From positions 1 through 64,000 of the forward strand of contig SZZY01000001.1 in assembly GCA_009830035.1 (NCBI GenBank): a stretch of DNA of 64,000 nt, given 5' to 3'. The notes under the pieces were generated by a model, which ran no database searches, was not told where the DNA came from, and saw only the letters and a list, made by a program, of their open reading frames with translations. Both the position numbers and the translations under genes were made by a program. Source of the stretch: Pantoea sp. Eser (GTDB lineage: Bacteria > Pseudomonadota > Gammaproteobacteria > Enterobacterales > Enterobacteriaceae). Positions 30,538 through 42,060 of the stretch are shown in pieces (positions within the stretch are counted from its first letter, which is position 1; the number at the start of each line of letters is the position of its first letter).

Positions 30538-31489
30538 TCACAGCACCAGCCACAGTAAAAACAGCACCACCAGCACCACAAATGCGCCCAGCAGTGGCCG
30601 TTTTGCCAGCGGCTGTTCGTGCATCTTCTCGGCGCGACGGCTGAACAGGAAATTCAGCAGATCCTGAGTCTGGGTGGCGGTGAGAACCGTCTGCGGCGTC
30701 GCCTGGAAACGCTGCTGGCTGTAATCCTCCAGCAAACGCTGCTCGTGCTGATCGAGCGGCTGTTTCAGCGAGACTTCCAGCAGTTGCAGCGTCGGTGCGC
30801 TGTGCTGTGCTGACTTAAGGTCTGGCGCACCTGCAGATACTGCGTCAGCAGCGGGAAGTGGCGTGACGGGATCGGATCGCCGCTGGTCAGGTTCACCAGC
30901 TTTAACGCTGCGGCCCAGAGTTTTCCGCTCGATTCGCCGGTGGCGCCCGCGAGGCGCACCACCTGCTGATTCAGGGTCTTATGCTCAGCCGGCAGCAGGC
31001 TACGATCGCTGATGCGGGTCTGCTGTGGCTGCGGAATTGCCATCTGTCCGTTCTGCAGCATGGTCAGTACCTGACGCAGCTGATCCTGGCTCAGCGCACT
31101 CAACACCGTCTGACCAAATCGCTGACCGCCTGGCGATTATTACCTTTCGGCAGCAGATCGGTCAGCTGCGTCATCAGCTGACGTGTCGCACGACCGGTCT
31201 GTGCCTGCGTCAGGCGGGCATTCAGGTACTGCTCCGCCGCCGGAAAATGGCGCGACTGTAATTCCGCTTCGCTCTTAACGCCCACTTCATGGCGGACACC
31301 GGCCCACAGCTCAGGCGCTTTCAAATTACTGAGCGAGAGAATACGCACGATCAGACGTTCTAATGTGGTGCGCTGTGCAGGAGAGAGGGGCTGTTCACCG
31401 GCCACCGAACCGGGACGCGTTGAGCCGGTTTGCGGATTGACAGATGAACGATCGCCGACCGGCACACCGGGGCCGCTGAGAGGTTGCAT
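30538..31489 (-). pseudogene. flk: Flagella regulator Flk, two frameshifts
   Basis: The minus strand from ATG 31489 (MQPLSGPGVPVGDRSS) matches Flk (RflH) of the flagellar assembly checkpoint: LSPAQRTTLERLIVRILSLS, HFPAAEQYLNARL, GNNRQAVSD. The frame breaks at about 31110-31125 with a few codons lost, continues as LSQDQLRQVLTMLQNGQM, breaks again near 30795, and ends with LLEDYSQQRFQATPQTVLT and a C-terminal membrane anchor at 30538. As in E. coli, it lies between fabB and pdxB, here separated from pdxB by the tct block. Confidence 0.85.
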
Positions 31490-31601
31490 GGCGGATTCTT
31501 TGGAAAACAGAACAGCGTGGGGTGCGCCGGAAAATGAATGCGCCGTGATAGCAAAAGCCCCCGGGAAATCCCACGGGGGCGCATGCGTTTCGGCGGGAGA
31601 T

Positions 31602-33101
31602 TTACTCTTCTGCCAGCTTCAGACGATGACGACGCCAGCGTTTCCAGATCGGCGGCACCAGCAGTAACGCAATCGCCAGCACCACTTTGCAGATCGGACT
31701 TTCCAACAGGATCACCAGATTCCCGTTGCTGATCGACAAGGCGCGACGCAGGTTCTGCTCCAGCATCTCACCCAGCACAAAGCCCAGAATCAACGGCGAC
31801 ATCGGGAAATCCATTTTACGCAGGATATAGCCAAAGATCCCCAGCCCGACCATCAGCAGCAGGTCGAAGGTGGTGCTGTGTACCGAGTAAACGCCAACGG
31901 CGGAGATGGTGGCAATCGCCGGCACCAGGAACCACAGCGGAATGGTTAGCATACGGGCGAAGACGTTAATCATCGGAATGTTCATGATCAACAGCATCAC
32001 GTTGCCGATTAACAGCGCAGCGATCAGGCCCCAGACAATATCCTGCTGCTCCACAAACATCGCCGGTCCCGGCGTGATGTTATACAGGGTTAACGCGCCG
32101 ACCATTACCGCGGTGGTGCCGGAGCCGGGAATGCCCAGCGTCAGCATCGGGATAAAGGAGCCGCAGGCTGAAGCGTTGTTTGCTGCCTCCGGCGCGGCCA
32201 CACCGCGAATATCCCCTTTACCAAACTGGTCACTGCCGCTGATTTTCTTCTCGGCCATATAGGCGATGGCGCTGGCGATGGTGGCACCGGCACCTGGCAA
32301 TACCCCGACAAAGAAGCCAATAAAGGAAGCACGCAGCGTTGCACCGGTCGACATCGCCGCCTCTTTCATATTGAACATCATGCGGCCGCTGGCCCGCACT
32401 GCTTCTGTCCGTTGCTGGTCGACTCCAGCATCAGCAGGATTTCACTCACCGAGAACAGGCCAATCACCACCACTACAAACTGAATACCGTCGGAAAGGTG
32501 GACGCTGTCAAAGGTAAAGCGGTAGACGCCGGTATTGGCATCGACGCCGACGGTGGCCATTCCCAGCCCAATCAGTGCGGCGAGGAACGACTTCAGCGGA
32601 TTGTGGCTCATCATGCTGCCGAGACAGGCCATGGCAAACACCATCAGCGCAAAATATTCTGCCGGACCAAACACCAGCGACCAGCTGGCCAGCAGCGGGG
32701 CAAACAGAATTATGCCGATAATGGCGATGGTGGAACCGACAAACGAGCTGACCGCCGAAATTGATAGCGCGACGCCCGCTTTGCCCTGTTGCGCCATTGG
32801 ATAACCATCCAGCGCGGTCATGATCGCCCCGGCATCACCCGGCACGTTAAGCAGAATCGAGGAGATACGTCCCCCATATTCACAGCCGATGTAGACCGTG
32901 GCCAGCACAATCAGTGCCGATTCCGCCGGTAAGTGCAGAGCAAACGCCAGCGGCATCAGAATCGCCACGCCGTTAATCGGGTCAAGGCCCGGCAGCAGGC
33001 CAACGATGGTGCCGATAAAGCAGCCAATCAGGGCAATCAGCAGATTCTCTGGCGTCATGGGCGACGGCAAAGCCCTGCATTAAAAAGGACTAGGTATCCA
33101 T
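31602..33101 (-). pseudogene. tctA: Tripartite tricarboxylate transporter large permease TctA, broken
   Basis: ATG 33101 begins MDT, then TAG at 33090-33092 replaces the usual Trp (TGG). An extra C in GCCCATGACG near 33060 shifts the frame. The 12-helix TctA sequence follows (LIGCFIGTIVGLLPGL, CEYGGRISSILLNVPGDAGA) to a second frameshift near 32395, then FFVGVLPGAGATIASAIAYM to the end. The glycine in LPGLGP is replaced by Asp. With TctB and TctC this formed a citrate/tricarboxylate importer. Confidence 0.92.
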
Positions 33102-33111
33102 GATGCTCTCC

Positions 33112-33538
33112 TTAACTCAGCCAGCTGCCGACCGGAAGGGTCATTTCCAGCAGACGATCAAAGGCGTAAAACAGGCTGGTGCCCATCATCAGCCCGGCCA
33201 GCGCCGCCGCCCACCAGCGCGCGCCAAACAGCAGGCCGATGCCAAAGTTCAGCAGCGTGGTGCAAAGTGCAAAACCCAGCATTTCAAACAGCCAGCCATA
33301 CAGTAATGACTGCCAGCGCCATCAGCCGCTTCAGCGTGCCGCCGGCCGGCCAGTGAATGGTGTCGGGTTTGCGAAACAGCATCAGCAGGGTGCAGATCGC
33401 CATCAGGCCGAGGATCGCCATCGGGAAGGGGCGCGGTCCCACCGGTTCGTAGCTGTATTCGCTCTGAATTTGCTAGGCTATCACCATGCCGCCGAGACAC
33501 AGCGTCAGCCACAGGCCAGCAAAAATACGATCGCTCAT
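33112..33538 (-). pseudogene. tctB: Tripartite tricarboxylate transporter small subunit TctB, broken
   Basis: From ATG 33538, MSDRIFAGLWLTLCLGGMV leads to TAG at 33473-33475 (codon 22). The middle (SYEPVGPRPFPMAILGLMA) is readable, and a frameshift near 33310 moves the last two helices (FEMLGFALCTTLLNFGIG) to another frame ending at 33112. This is the four-helix small membrane subunit. It lies between tctC and tctA in the usual order. Confidence 0.88.
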
Positions 33539-33550
33539 GATGCGCTCCGG

Positions 33551-34525
33551 TTATTTGGCCAGGCCAAACGATTTTGCCTGCTCGCGATAATCCGCTACCT
33601 GCTTTTTAGCTGTCGAGTGCCTGACCCGTCAGGTTAAATTCGAACAGGCCGCGCAGATCGCGCTGCTTTTTGGATTCCGGAGTTTACACCATCTTTTTGA
33701 ACGCCTGTTCCTACCACTGATAATCGGCATCGCTGACTTTCGGGCCGAGGTAGTAGCCGCGAATGATCGGCCAGACAATATTAAAGCCTTGCTCTTTGGC
33801 GGTAGGCACCTGTGCCAGCTGGCGGGCAGACGCTGATCGGACATTACCCCAGCACCCGCATTTTGCCGCCCTGCAGATGCGGCACCATCTCACTCATGTC
33901 GCCGGAGACCACCTGAATATGGTTGCCGAGCAATGCTGTGACCGGCTCGCCGCCGACTTCAAAAGCGACATAGCGCATCTTGCGCGGATCGATGCCTGCT
34001 TCACGCGCCAGCAGGGCGGTTTTCATCCAGTCCTGACTGCCGATCGAGGCACCGGCACTGACCACCACTTTGGTCGGATCTTCTTTCATCGCCGCCATCA
34101 GCTCGCCAAGGGTTTTCCACGGCGCATCCTCACGGCACCGCCACCATGCCGTAGTCGGTGCCCACGGCCGCCAGCCACTTCACATCGTCGACCGAGTAGC
34201 GGCCAAATTTGCCCTGCGACAGATTCAGCAGTGAGCCGCCCGAGAAGGCCACTACCGTGCCAGCTTCAGCCGGACGCTGGGCGATGATCGCGTTGTAGGC
34301 CACCGCGCCGACGCCGCCGGGCATATAGGTGATGCGCATTGGCGTTTCAATCTGTTTGGTTTCCTGCAACGAGACCTGCAACAGCTTGCAGGAGAGATCA
34401 AACCCGCCGCCCGGTTTGGCCGGTGCAATACATTAGGTGCGGCCGGGACCGTCGGCGGCATGGGCAGCAGGCAGCATCAGTGCCAGCAGGGCAGAGGTGA
34501 AGGCGGTATGGATTATTTTTTTCAT
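33551..34525 (-). pseudogene. tctC: Tripartite tricarboxylate receptor TctC, heavily broken
   Basis: ATG 34525 opens a signal peptide, then TAA at 34433-34435 (codon 31), followed by CIAPAKPGGGFDLSCKLLQ, the ligand-loop motif of Bug/TctC periplasmic binding proteins. Frameshifts lie near 34130 and 33840, and further in-frame stops at 33711-33713 (TAG), 33684-33686 (TAA) and 33606-33608 (TAA). The end SFGLAK is at 33551. It is the most damaged of the three tct genes. Confidence 0.92.
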
Positions 34526-34645
34526 CGTGCGCTCCATTCATTCTTCCAGAGTGTGATTGCCGCCGAAATATCGGCGTTGCTGAATTGTTAAAACAGTTAC
34601 CTTTCATTTACCTTTCACTGCCCGAATTTAATGACAGGACGTGAT

Positions 34646-34798
34646 ATGCGTCTCTTACTGGTAGAGGACACGGTTGACCTGGCGTGTTGGTTGCAGAAGG
34701 CACTGACGCAAAAAGGCTTTGCCGTCGACTGGGTGGCGGATGGCGTCGCGGCCGATCACGCCTTGCAATCTGAAGCCTATGCGCTGGTGGTGCTGGCC
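34646..34798 (+). pseudogene. tctD: Response regulator TctD, 5' fragment only
   Basis: ATG 34646 opens [20 protein letters not shown], a receiver domain like TctD, the OmpR-type activator that normally sits divergent from tctC. Homology ends after about 50 residues (SEAYALVVL) just before the phosphoacceptor Asp. The sequence then passes into an inverted transporter fragment. The rest of tctD and the sensor gene tctE are absent. Confidence 0.8.
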
Positions 34799-34962
34799 CC
34801 GAGGCGCTGCACGCCGGGCAGCACAAACGGCGTCAACACCAGCAGCCAGCGGTAGAAAGAGATCGCCGCCGGATCGATGGCGGTAGCCGACAGCTTGCTG
34901 ACAATCGAGTTGATCGACCAGATCAACACCGCGCACAGCGGATAGAGGAAAAACATGGTCAT
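34797..34962 (-). pseudogene. EamA-family (DMT) transporter, 5' fragment only
   Basis: ATG 34962 on the minus strand reads MTMFFLYPLCAVLIWSINSI and then [20 protein letters not shown], the first two helices of an EamA exporter. Homology ends near 34797, at the join with tctD. About 80 per cent of the gene is missing. It is divergent from the AraC-type pseudogene at 35054, repeating the exporter/regulator layout seen at 3.0-5.0 kb. Confidence 0.75.
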
Positions 34963-35053
34963 GCTCCACAGCAGAAGATGAGGCGCAGTGTACGCTTGTC
35001 CGGATTTATCCAGATAGTTAATATCAGACAAAATTAATCGCTATCCGGACATA

Positions 35054-35835
35054 ATGACCTTACAGATTACCTACCAGCCGCCGCTGGACGCGCCAAAGCT
35101 GCACTACTTTATATGTTTATGCGTTTCGAACAGGCCAACGCGCATACCGAATATCTGCCGCATGCCCATGACTGGGGCCAGCTGACTCTTTGTGAAAAGT
35201 CGCGTCCTGGAGATGCGGGTAGAGGGCGAGCGGCTGCTGACCCCGGCCGATATCCCTGTGTGGATCCCGCCAGGCCACCGGCACAGCAGTTATAACCACC
35301 GCTAGGCGCAGTTCCGCACCTTTAATCTCGCTGCCGCGCTGTGTACCGGCCTGCCACAGCGCGCCTGCCTGCTGATTGTCGATCCGATTGTGCACGCCAT
35401 CATGGATGAGTTTGCCGCGCAGCAGTTGAGCAGCCGGTCACCGAGGCGCAGTGGCGGCTGTGTGACGTGCTACGCGATCGGCTGGCGCAGGTGCAGGAGA
35501 GCTACCTGCCGACCTCAACCGATAAATTTCTGGCACCGGTGCTGCATGCGCTGGAAGCTAATCCGGGTGATAACACCACGCTGGCAGGCTGGGCGGCGCG
35601 GGTTTTCACCACCGAACGGACGCTGGCGCGGCGCTGTCAGCAGCAGTTGCACATGACCTTTGGCGAGTGGCGACAGCGGCTGCGTTTTCTGCGCGCTATT
35701 GTGCTGCTGGAGCAGGGCGCCAGCGTGCAGAGCATCGCCCACGAACTGGGCTACAGCTCGGCATCGGCGCTGATTGTGATGTTTCAGCAGCAGGCCGGAA
35801 CTACACCGGATCGTTACCGCGCGCGGTTAGGCTAA
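35054..35835 (+). pseudogene. AraC-family regulator with N-terminal cupin, multiply broken
   Basis: ATG 35054 opens MTLQITYQPPLDAPKLHYF. Frameshifts lie near 35108, 35195 and 35430, and TAG is at 35303-35305. The cupin part reads YLPHAHDWGQL and then IPVWIPPGHRHSSYNHR; the C-terminal helix-turn-helix domain is open (ARVFTTERTLARRCQQQLHM, SIAHELGYSSASALIVMFQQ) to 35835. The layout resembles NimR-like AraC regulators of exporters. It is inactive. Confidence 0.82.
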
Positions 35836-35890
35836 CGCGTCGCTTTGTGCCAGAATAATGGCCTTCAATGCAACAGACAGGAAAGCCGTG

Positions 35891-37024
35891 GTGAAGATTC
35901 TGGTCGATGAAAATATGCCTTATGCCCGTGAGTTGTTCAGTCGGACCGGCGAAGTGGTGGCGGTTCCGGGTCGTCCTTTGCCGGAGGCGCAACTGGCCGA
36001 TGCCGATGGCCTGATGGTGCGATCGGTGACCCAGGTGAATGAAGCGCTGCTGGCTGGTAAACCGGTGAAGTTTGTCGGCACCGCCACTGCCGGCACCGAC
36101 CACATCGACGAAAACTGGCTGCAGCAGGCGGGCATTGCCTTTTCAGCCGCGCCCGGCTGCAACGCCATCGCGGTGGTGGAGTATGTCTTCTCGTCTTTGC
36201 TGCTGCTGGCGGAACGTGACGGCTTCCAGCTGCGTGACCGCACCGTCGGCATTGTCGGCGTCGGCAACGTCGGTGGACGGTTGCAGAAACGGCTGGCGGC
36301 GTGGGGGGTGAAAACCCTGCTGTGCGATCAGCCGCGCGCCGATCGCGGTGACGAAGGCGATTTTCTTTCGCTGGAGCAGCTGGTGGAGCAGGCGGATATT
36401 CTGACCTTCCATACGCCGCTGTTTAAAGCTGGCCGCTATAAAAGCTGGTACCTGGCGGATGCGGCGTTACTGATGGCGCTGAAGCCCAACACCATTCTCA
36501 TTAACGCCTGTCGCGGCCCGGTGGTCGACAATGCCGCGCTGCTGGAGGTGCTGAAGATGCGCGCCGATCTCAGCGTGGTGCTTGACGTCTGGGAACCGGA
36601 GCCGGATCTGTCGCTGGCGCTGCTCGACAAAGTGGACATCGCCACGGCGCACATTGCGGGCTACACCCTTGAAGGCAAAGCGCGCGGCACCACTCAGGTG
36701 TTTGAAGCCTGGTGTGACTTTATCGGTCAGCCGCAACAGGTTCCGCTCAGCAGCCTGCTGCCGGTGCCGGAATTCAGTGAAATCACCCTGAATGGCCCGC
36801 TGGATCAGGCAACGCTGAAACGCTTGGTGCATCTGGTGTATGATGTGCGCCGCGACGATGCGCCCCTGCGAAAAGTGGCGGCTCAGCTTGGCGAATTTGA
36901 TCGCCTGCGTAAGCAGTATCAGGAGCGTCGCGAATGGTCCTCATTGCAAGTAATCTGTGACGACGCCAGCACGGCTGAGATGCTGAACCAGCTAGGTTTT
37001 AACGCAACGCTCTCTTCCCGATAG
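35891..37024 (+). CDS. pdxB: Erythronate-4-phosphate dehydrogenase PdxB
   Basis: PdxB is the second enzyme of DXP-dependent pyridoxal phosphate synthesis. I start at GTG 35891 ([15 protein letters not shown]), preceded by AGGAAAG; GTG 35888 is an equal alternative. The 377-residue product has the NAD-binding motif [14 protein letters not shown], the catalytic region [13 protein letters not shown], and the C-terminal dimerisation domain. It is intact, the first clean gene after the 28.5-35.8 kb decay block. Confidence 0.95.
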   Translation: MKILVDENMPYARELFSRTGEVVAVPGRPLPEAQLADADGLMVRSVTQVNEALLAGKPVKFVGTATAGTDHIDENWLQQAGIAFSAAPGCNAIAVVEYVFSSLLLLAERDGFQLRDRTVGIVGVGNVGGRLQKRLAAWGVKTLLCDQPRADRGDEGDFLSLEQLVEQADILTFHTPLFKAGRYKSWYLADAALLMALKPNTILINACRGPVVDNAALLEVLKMRADLSVVLDVWEPEPDLSLALLDKVDIATAHIAGYTLEGKARGTTQVFEAWCDFIGQPQQVPLSSLLPVPEFSEITLNGPLDQATLKRLVHLVYDVRRDDAPLRKVAAQLGEFDRLRKQYQERREWSSLQVICDDASTAEMLNQLGFNATLSSR

Positions 37025-37127
37025 TTCGTGCCTTGGCACGGCTGCCTGCGGGCAGGGAAAAATCCGAATCCCTCGGCAATGAGATCACCGCCTTCTGTTT
37101 TTATGTCATTGTCTGGAGTAAACCAAC

Positions 37128-38135
37128 ATGTCTGACGGCTGGAATATTGCGCTACTGGGCGCGACAGGCGCAGTAGGGAACGCTGTACTGGAATTGCTGG
37201 CGGAACGCCAGTTCCCGGTTGGTGAATTGTATTTGCTGGCCAGTGAAAACAGCGCCGGTGAGATCAAACTTTTTGAAGGCCGCTCGGTGCGGGTCGAAAA
37301 TGCGGCGGAATTTGACTGGTCGCAGGCGCAGCTGGCCTTTTTCGTCGCTGGCCGCGACGCATCCGCACGGTTTGCCGATGATGCGGCGAACGCCGGTTGT
37401 CTGGTGATCGACAGTAGCGAGCTATTTGCGCTGTCGCCGGATGTGCCGCTGGTGGTGCCGGATGTTAATCCGCATGTGCTGGCCGATTACCGCAACCGCA
37501 ATATTATCAGCGTGGCGGACAACCTGGTCAGCCAGTTGCTGACTGCGATCAAACCGCTGGTCGATGCGGCTGGATTAGGCCGGTTGCAGGTCACTAACCT
37601 GATCTCGGTCTCCAGCTACGGCAAAGTGGCGGTGGATGCGCTGGCCGGTGAAAGTGCCCGCCTGCTGAACGGCATTCCGGCAGATGATCATCACTTCGGG
37701 CGTCAGCTGGCGTTTAACCTGATGCCGCAGCAGGTGGACGCGGAAGGCAGCGTTGAGAGCGAACGCCGTCTGGTCGATCAGGTGCGTAAAGTGCTGCAGG
37801 ATGAAGGCTTACCGATTGCGGTCAGCAGCGTGCAGGCCCCAGTGTTTTATGGCAATGCGCAGATTGTACACATTGAAAATCTGCGTCCGCTCTCGGCGGA
37901 AGAAGCGCGTGCCGAACTGGCGCTGGTGTCAGACATCTCGCTGAGCGAAGAAGATTCGGTGCCGACGCCGGTCACCGATGCGTCGGGTAACGGCGAACTG
38001 AGCATTGGCGGCGTGCGTAACGATTACGGCATTCCGGAGCTGCTGCAGTTCTGGTCAGTAGCTGACAATATTCGCTTTGGCGGCGCGTTGATGGCGGTGA
38101 AAACGGCTGAGAAACTGGTTCAGGAGTACCTGTAA
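37128..38135 (+). CDS. usg: USG-1 protein, aspartate-semialdehyde dehydrogenase-like
   Basis: The 335-residue protein has a Rossmann motif ([20 protein letters not shown]) and the overall fold of aspartate-semialdehyde dehydrogenases. It lacks the usual catalytic Cys context, as does E. coli Usg, whose function is unknown. It is 2 bp upstream of truA and probably cotranscribed with it. It is intact. Confidence 0.92.
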   Translation: MSDGWNIALLGATGAVGNAVLELLAERQFPVGELYLLASENSAGEIKLFEGRSVRVENAAEFDWSQAQLAFFVAGRDASARFADDAANAGCLVIDSSELFALSPDVPLVVPDVNPHVLADYRNRNIISVADNLVSQLLTAIKPLVDAAGLGRLQVTNLISVSSYGKVAVDALAGESARLLNGIPADDHHFGRQLAFNLMPQQVDAEGSVESERRLVDQVRKVLQDEGLPIAVSSVQAPVFYGNAQIVHIENLRPLSAEEARAELALVSDISLSEEDSVPTPVTDASGNGELSIGGVRNDYGIPELLQFWSVADNIRFGGALMAVKTAEKLVQEYL

Positions 38136-38137
38136 CC

Positions 38138-38941
38138 ATGTCCGACGGTCAGACGCAAAAACTGGCGCTCGGCATCGAGTATGACGGCAGCCGCTATTAT
38201 GGCTGGCAGCGTCAGCAGGAAGTGCGCAGCGTGCAGGAGAAGTTAGAGCGCGCGCTGTCAAAAGTCGCTGATCATCCGGTCAGCGTGTTTTGTGCCGGAC
38301 GCACCGATGCGGGCGTCCACGGTACCGGGCAGGTGGTGCATTTTGAAACCACTTCGCAGCGGGCGGATGGAGCCTGGACACTCGGCGTCAATGCCAATCT
38401 GCCGCCGGATATCACGGTATGTTGGGTCAAAGCGGTGCCGGAGGCGTTCCACGCCCGTTTCAGCGCGACCGCCCGTCGCTATCGCTACCTGATTTATAAT
38501 CAGCGACTGCGTCCGGCGGTGCTGGCGCAGGGCGTGACGCATTTTTATCATCCGCTGGATGCTGAAAAGATGCATCGTGCCGGGCAGTGTCTGCTGGGTG
38601 AGAATGACTTTACCTCGTTCCGCGCCGTGCAGTGTCAGTCGCGTACCCCGTGGCGCAATGTGATTCACCTGAATGTGACGCGTCAGGGGCCTTACGTGAT
38701 TGTCGATATTAAAGCCAACGCCTTTGTGCATCACATGGTGCGCAATATCGTCGGCAGCCTGATGGAGATTGGCTGTGGCAATCAGCCGGAATCCTGGATG
38801 GCAACGCTGCTGGCGGCGAAAGATCGGACATTGGCTGCAGCCACTGCCCGGGCAGAAGGGTTGTATCTGGTGGCGGTGGATTATCCATCCCATTTTGCGT
38901 TACCACAGCCGTCGATGGGACCGTTGTTCCTCGCGGATTAA
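38138..38941 (+). CDS. truA: tRNA pseudouridine(38-40) synthase TruA
   Basis: The 267-residue protein has the catalytic aspartate in [18 protein letters not shown] (Asp57) and the start typical of TruA ([18 protein letters not shown]). It forms pseudouridine at positions 38-40 of the tRNA anticodon arm. It is intact, in the usual usg-truA-dedA order. Confidence 0.96.
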   Translation: MSDGQTQKLALGIEYDGSRYYGWQRQQEVRSVQEKLERALSKVADHPVSVFCAGRTDAGVHGTGQVVHFETTSQRADGAWTLGVNANLPPDITVCWVKAVPEAFHARFSATARRYRYLIYNQRLRPAVLAQGVTHFYHPLDAEKMHRAGQCLLGENDFTSFRAVQCQSRTPWRNVIHLNVTRQGPYVIVDIKANAFVHHMVRNIVGSLMEIGCGNQPESWMATLLAAKDRTLAAATARAEGLYLVAVDYPSHFALPQPSMGPLFLAD

Positions 38942-38970
38942 TTCACTTCTAGGGCTTAAAAGGGCGCGTT

Positions 38971-39633
38971 ATGGAGTTCATCCATTTTCTGGTTGATTTT
39001 ATTTTGCACATTGATGTGCATCTTGCCGAACTGGTTGAGCAGTACGGTGTCTGGATTTACGCTATTTTGTTCCTGATTTTGTTCTGCGAAACCGGTTTAG
39101 TGGTGACGCCATTCCTGCCTGGCGATTCGTTACTGTTTGTAGCGGGCGCACTGGCGGCATTGCCTGGCAACGACCTGAATGTGCATCTGATGGTGGCGCT
39201 GTTAATGGTAGCGGCGATCCTTGGCGATGCGGTGAACTACACCATTGGCCGGCTTTTCGGCGAGCGGTTGTTCAGTAACCCGAACTCCAGAATTTTCCGT
39301 CGCAGCTATCTGGATAAAACCCATGCGTTTTACGCCCGTCAAGGAGGTAAAACCATTATCTTGGCGCGCTTTGTACCGATTGTTCGCACCTTCGCGCCGT
39401 TTGTTGCCGGTATGGGCCACATGTCCTATCGTCACTTTGCGCTGTTCAACGTCACCGGTGCGCTGGCCTGGGTCCTGCTGTTCTCCTATGCCGGTTACCT
39501 GTTTGGCGATTTGCCGGTGGTGCAGGAAAACCTGAAGCTGCTGATTGTCGGGATTATCCTGGTGTCGGTATTGCCGGGCGTTATTGAAGTCTGGCGTCAT
39601 CGCCGTCAGGCAAAGCAGCAGAAGCAGCCCTGA
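38971..39633 (+). CDS. dedA: DedA-family inner membrane protein
   Basis: This 220-residue SNARE-associated (DedA) membrane protein has the family motifs [19 protein letters not shown] and [19 protein letters not shown]. DedA proteins are thought to act in undecaprenyl phosphate or phospholipid flipping. It is intact and follows truA by 29 bp. Confidence 0.93.
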   Translation: MEFIHFLVDFILHIDVHLAELVEQYGVWIYAILFLILFCETGLVVTPFLPGDSLLFVAGALAALPGNDLNVHLMVALLMVAAILGDAVNYTIGRLFGERLFSNPNSRIFRRSYLDKTHAFYARQGGKTIILARFVPIVRTFAPFVAGMGHMSYRHFALFNVTGALAWVLLFSYAGYLFGDLPVVQENLKLLIVGIILVSVLPGVIEVWRHRRQAKQQKQP

Positions 39634-39782
39634 GTGGCCGCTTTGCTCAGGGGTAAGACCAGATTTTTATCCACAGTCTGAACGGGTTGTGGTTTAATGA
39701 GCGACATTTACCGTCTGCTGAAGCGGTTTTCAGCAGTATCAAGACGACTGGACCAGGTCAGTTTTAAACAGAAAGGTCATCA

Positions 39783-40697
39783 ATGAGCTGGATTGAACGC
39801 ATTCTTAATAAAAGCAACGTTACGCCTGCGCGCCGCGCCAGTATCCCGGAAGGGGTCTGGACCAAGTGCGACAGCTGTGGCCAGGTTCTCTACCGTGCCG
39901 AGCTGGAGCGTAATCTTGAAGTCTGTCCGAAGTGTGACCATCACATGCGTATGCATGCCCGTGAGCGCCTCGGCAGCTTCCTCGATCAGGGCACCCTAGT
40001 TGAGCTGGGCAGTGAACTGGAACCCAAAGATCTGCTGAAGTTCCGCGACTCGAAAAAGTACAAAGATCGTCTGGTCGCTGCGCAAAAGGCGACTAACGAG
40101 AAAGATGCGCTGATCGTGATGAAAGGCCAGCTGCATGGCATGCCGGTTGTCGCGGCCGCCTTTGAATTCGCCTTTATGGGCGGCTCAATGGGCTCGGTAG
40201 TCGGTGCCCGCTTTGTGCGTGCGGTTGAGCAGGCGCTGGCGGATAACTGCCCGCTGATCTGCTTCTCTGCCAGTGGCGGCGCGCGTATGCAGGAAGCGCT
40301 GATGTCGCTGATGCAGATGGCGAAAACCAGCGCCGCGCTGGCTAAAATGCAGGAACGTGGTCTGCCTTACATCTCGGTACTGACCGACCCGACCATGGGC
40401 GGCGTGTCAGCCAGCTTTGCCATGCTGGGCGACCTTAACGTGGCGGAACCGAAAGCGCTGATCGGCTTTGCCGGTCCCCGCGTTATCGAGCAGACGGTGC
40501 GTGAAAAACTGCCGCCGGGCTTCCAGCGCAGTGAGTTCATGATTGAAAAGGGTGCGATTGACATGATCATTCGTCGCCCGGAAATGCGGTACAAACTGGC
40601 AAGCCTGCTGGCAAAAATGATGAACCTGCCAGCACCGCTGCACGACGGTGAACAGTCCGCCCCGGCGATGACTGAGCCGGAGAGCAACGAGGCCTGA
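39783..40697 (+). CDS. accD: Acetyl-CoA carboxylase carboxyltransferase subunit beta
   Basis: The 304-residue protein has the N-terminal zinc ribbon (Cys29, Cys32, Cys48 and Cys51, CDSC/CPKC) and the crotonase-fold carboxyltransferase domain ([18 protein letters not shown]). AccD pairs with AccA to carboxylate acetyl-CoA in the first step of fatty acid synthesis. AGAAAGGT precedes the ATG. It is intact. Confidence 0.97.
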   Translation: MSWIERILNKSNVTPARRASIPEGVWTKCDSCGQVLYRAELERNLEVCPKCDHHMRMHARERLGSFLDQGTLVELGSELEPKDLLKFRDSKKYKDRLVAAQKATNEKDALIVMKGQLHGMPVVAAAFEFAFMGGSMGSVVGARFVRAVEQALADNCPLICFSASGGARMQEALMSLMQMAKTSAALAKMQERGLPYISVLTDPTMGGVSASFAMLGDLNVAEPKALIGFAGPRVIEQTVREKLPPGFQRSEFMIEKGAIDMIIRRPEMRYKLASLLAKMMNLPAPLHDGEQSAPAMTEPESNEA

Positions 40698-40707
40698 CAG
40701 GAGATAG

Positions 40708-40730
40708 AAAGGCGCGCCCGTCGCGCCTTT
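40708..40730 (+). terminator. Hairpin after accD
   Basis: AAAGGCGCG-CCCGT-CGCGCCTTT is a perfect hairpin 10 bases after the accD stop. The T-run is short (three bases), so it may be a leaky terminator or attenuator before folC. Confidence 0.6.
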
Positions 40731-40791
40731 CACCAATGCACCGTATACCTCAGCATCGGTCTGTCGGGTATAAATAAGCAAAACGGGACAT

Positions 40792-42060
40792 ATGGACAAT
40801 CTTCACCTCCCTCAAGCCACGTCGCCTTTGGCCACGTGGCTTTATTATCTTGAGCACCTGCACACTCAGGCCATCGAACTGGGGCTGGATCGCATTCGCC
40901 AGGTCGCGCAACGTCTTGACCTGCTGAAACCCGCTCCCTTCGTCTTTACCGTCGCAGGCACCAACGGCAAAGGTACCACCTGTCGTACTCTGGAAACGCT
41001 GCTGATGGCGGCCGGCTATCGCGTGGGTGTTTACAGCTCGCCGCATCTGGTGCGCTATACCGAACGGGGTCGCGTTCAGGGGCAGGAGCTGAGCGAGGCG
41101 CAGCACTGCGCCAGCTTTGCCGACATTGAAGCCGGACGCGGCGATATCTCGCTGACCTATTTCGAGTTTGGCACCCTGTCAGCGCTGAAGCTGTTTCAGC
41201 AGGCGCAACTGGACGTGGTGATCCTCGAAGTGGGCCTCGGCGGACGGCTCGATGCCACCAATATCGTGGATGCGGATGTGGCGGTAGTGACCAGCATTGC
41301 GCTCGATCATATCGACTGGCTCGGTCCGGATCGGGAAAGCATTGGCCGCGAAAAAGCGGGTGTTTTCCGTGCCGGCAAACCGGCGGTGGTGGGTGAGCCT
41401 GATATGCCGCACAGCATTGCCGCGGTGGCCAGCGAGAAGGGTGCGCAGCTGCTGCAACGCGACCGTGACTGGGGTTACCGTGAGCAGCCGGAAAGCTGGT
41501 CGCTGCGTGACGCACACGGCGAGCTGAACGATCTGCCGCTGCCGCAGGTGCCGCTGCCGAATGCCGCGACGGCGCTGGTCGCACTGCGTGCCTCCGGGCT
41601 GCAGGTCAGTGAGGCGCAGATCCGCGCTACGCTGCCGTTAGCCATGCTGCCGGGCCGCTTTCAGACCATTAGCGAATCGCCACGGGTGATTCTGGACGTG
41701 GCGCATAATCCGCATGCGGCGCACTATCTGGCGTCACGGCTGGCCGCGCTGCCAAAAACCGGCCGGGTACACGCGGTAGTGGGTATGCTGCACGACAAAG
41801 ATATTGCTGGTACGCTGGCGGCGCTGTCACCAGCGGTGGATGCCTGGTACTGCGCACCGCTCGACGGCCCGCGTGGCGCAACGGCGGACCAGCTGCTGCA
41901 ATGGCTGCCGCAGGGCGAGGCGTTCAGCACGGTAGAGCAGGCCTGGCAGCAGGCGCGCCAGCGGGCGCAGCCGCAGGACATTGTGCTGGTGTGTGGATCG
42001 TTCCACACCGTGGCACAGGTCATGGAATCGATTGAAACGGAGAAAGGACGTGGCAAGTAA
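40792..42060 (+). CDS. folC: Dihydrofolate synthase/folylpolyglutamate synthase FolC
   Basis: The 422-residue protein has the ATP-binding loop VAGTNGKGTTCRTLE and the Mur-ligase-type signature LEVGLGGRLDATN, followed by the C-terminal domain with DVAHNPHAA. It adds glutamates to dihydropteroate and folates. Its last codons overlap the dedD start. It is intact. Confidence 0.96.
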   Translation: MDNLHLPQATSPLATWLYYLEHLHTQAIELGLDRIRQVAQRLDLLKPAPFVFTVAGTNGKGTTCRTLETLLMAAGYRVGVYSSPHLVRYTERGRVQGQELSEAQHCASFADIEAGRGDISLTYFEFGTLSALKLFQQAQLDVVILEVGLGGRLDATNIVDADVAVVTSIALDHIDWLGPDRESIGREKAGVFRAGKPAVVGEPDMPHSIAAVASEKGAQLLQRDRDWGYREQPESWSLRDAHGELNDLPLPQVPLPNAATALVALRASGLQVSEAQIRATLPLAMLPGRFQTISESPRVILDVAHNPHAAHYLASRLAALPKTGRVHAVVGMLHDKDIAGTLAALSPAVDAWYCAPLDGPRGATADQLLQWLPQGEAFSTVEQAWQQARQRAQPQDIVLVCGSFHTVAQVMESIETEKGRGK

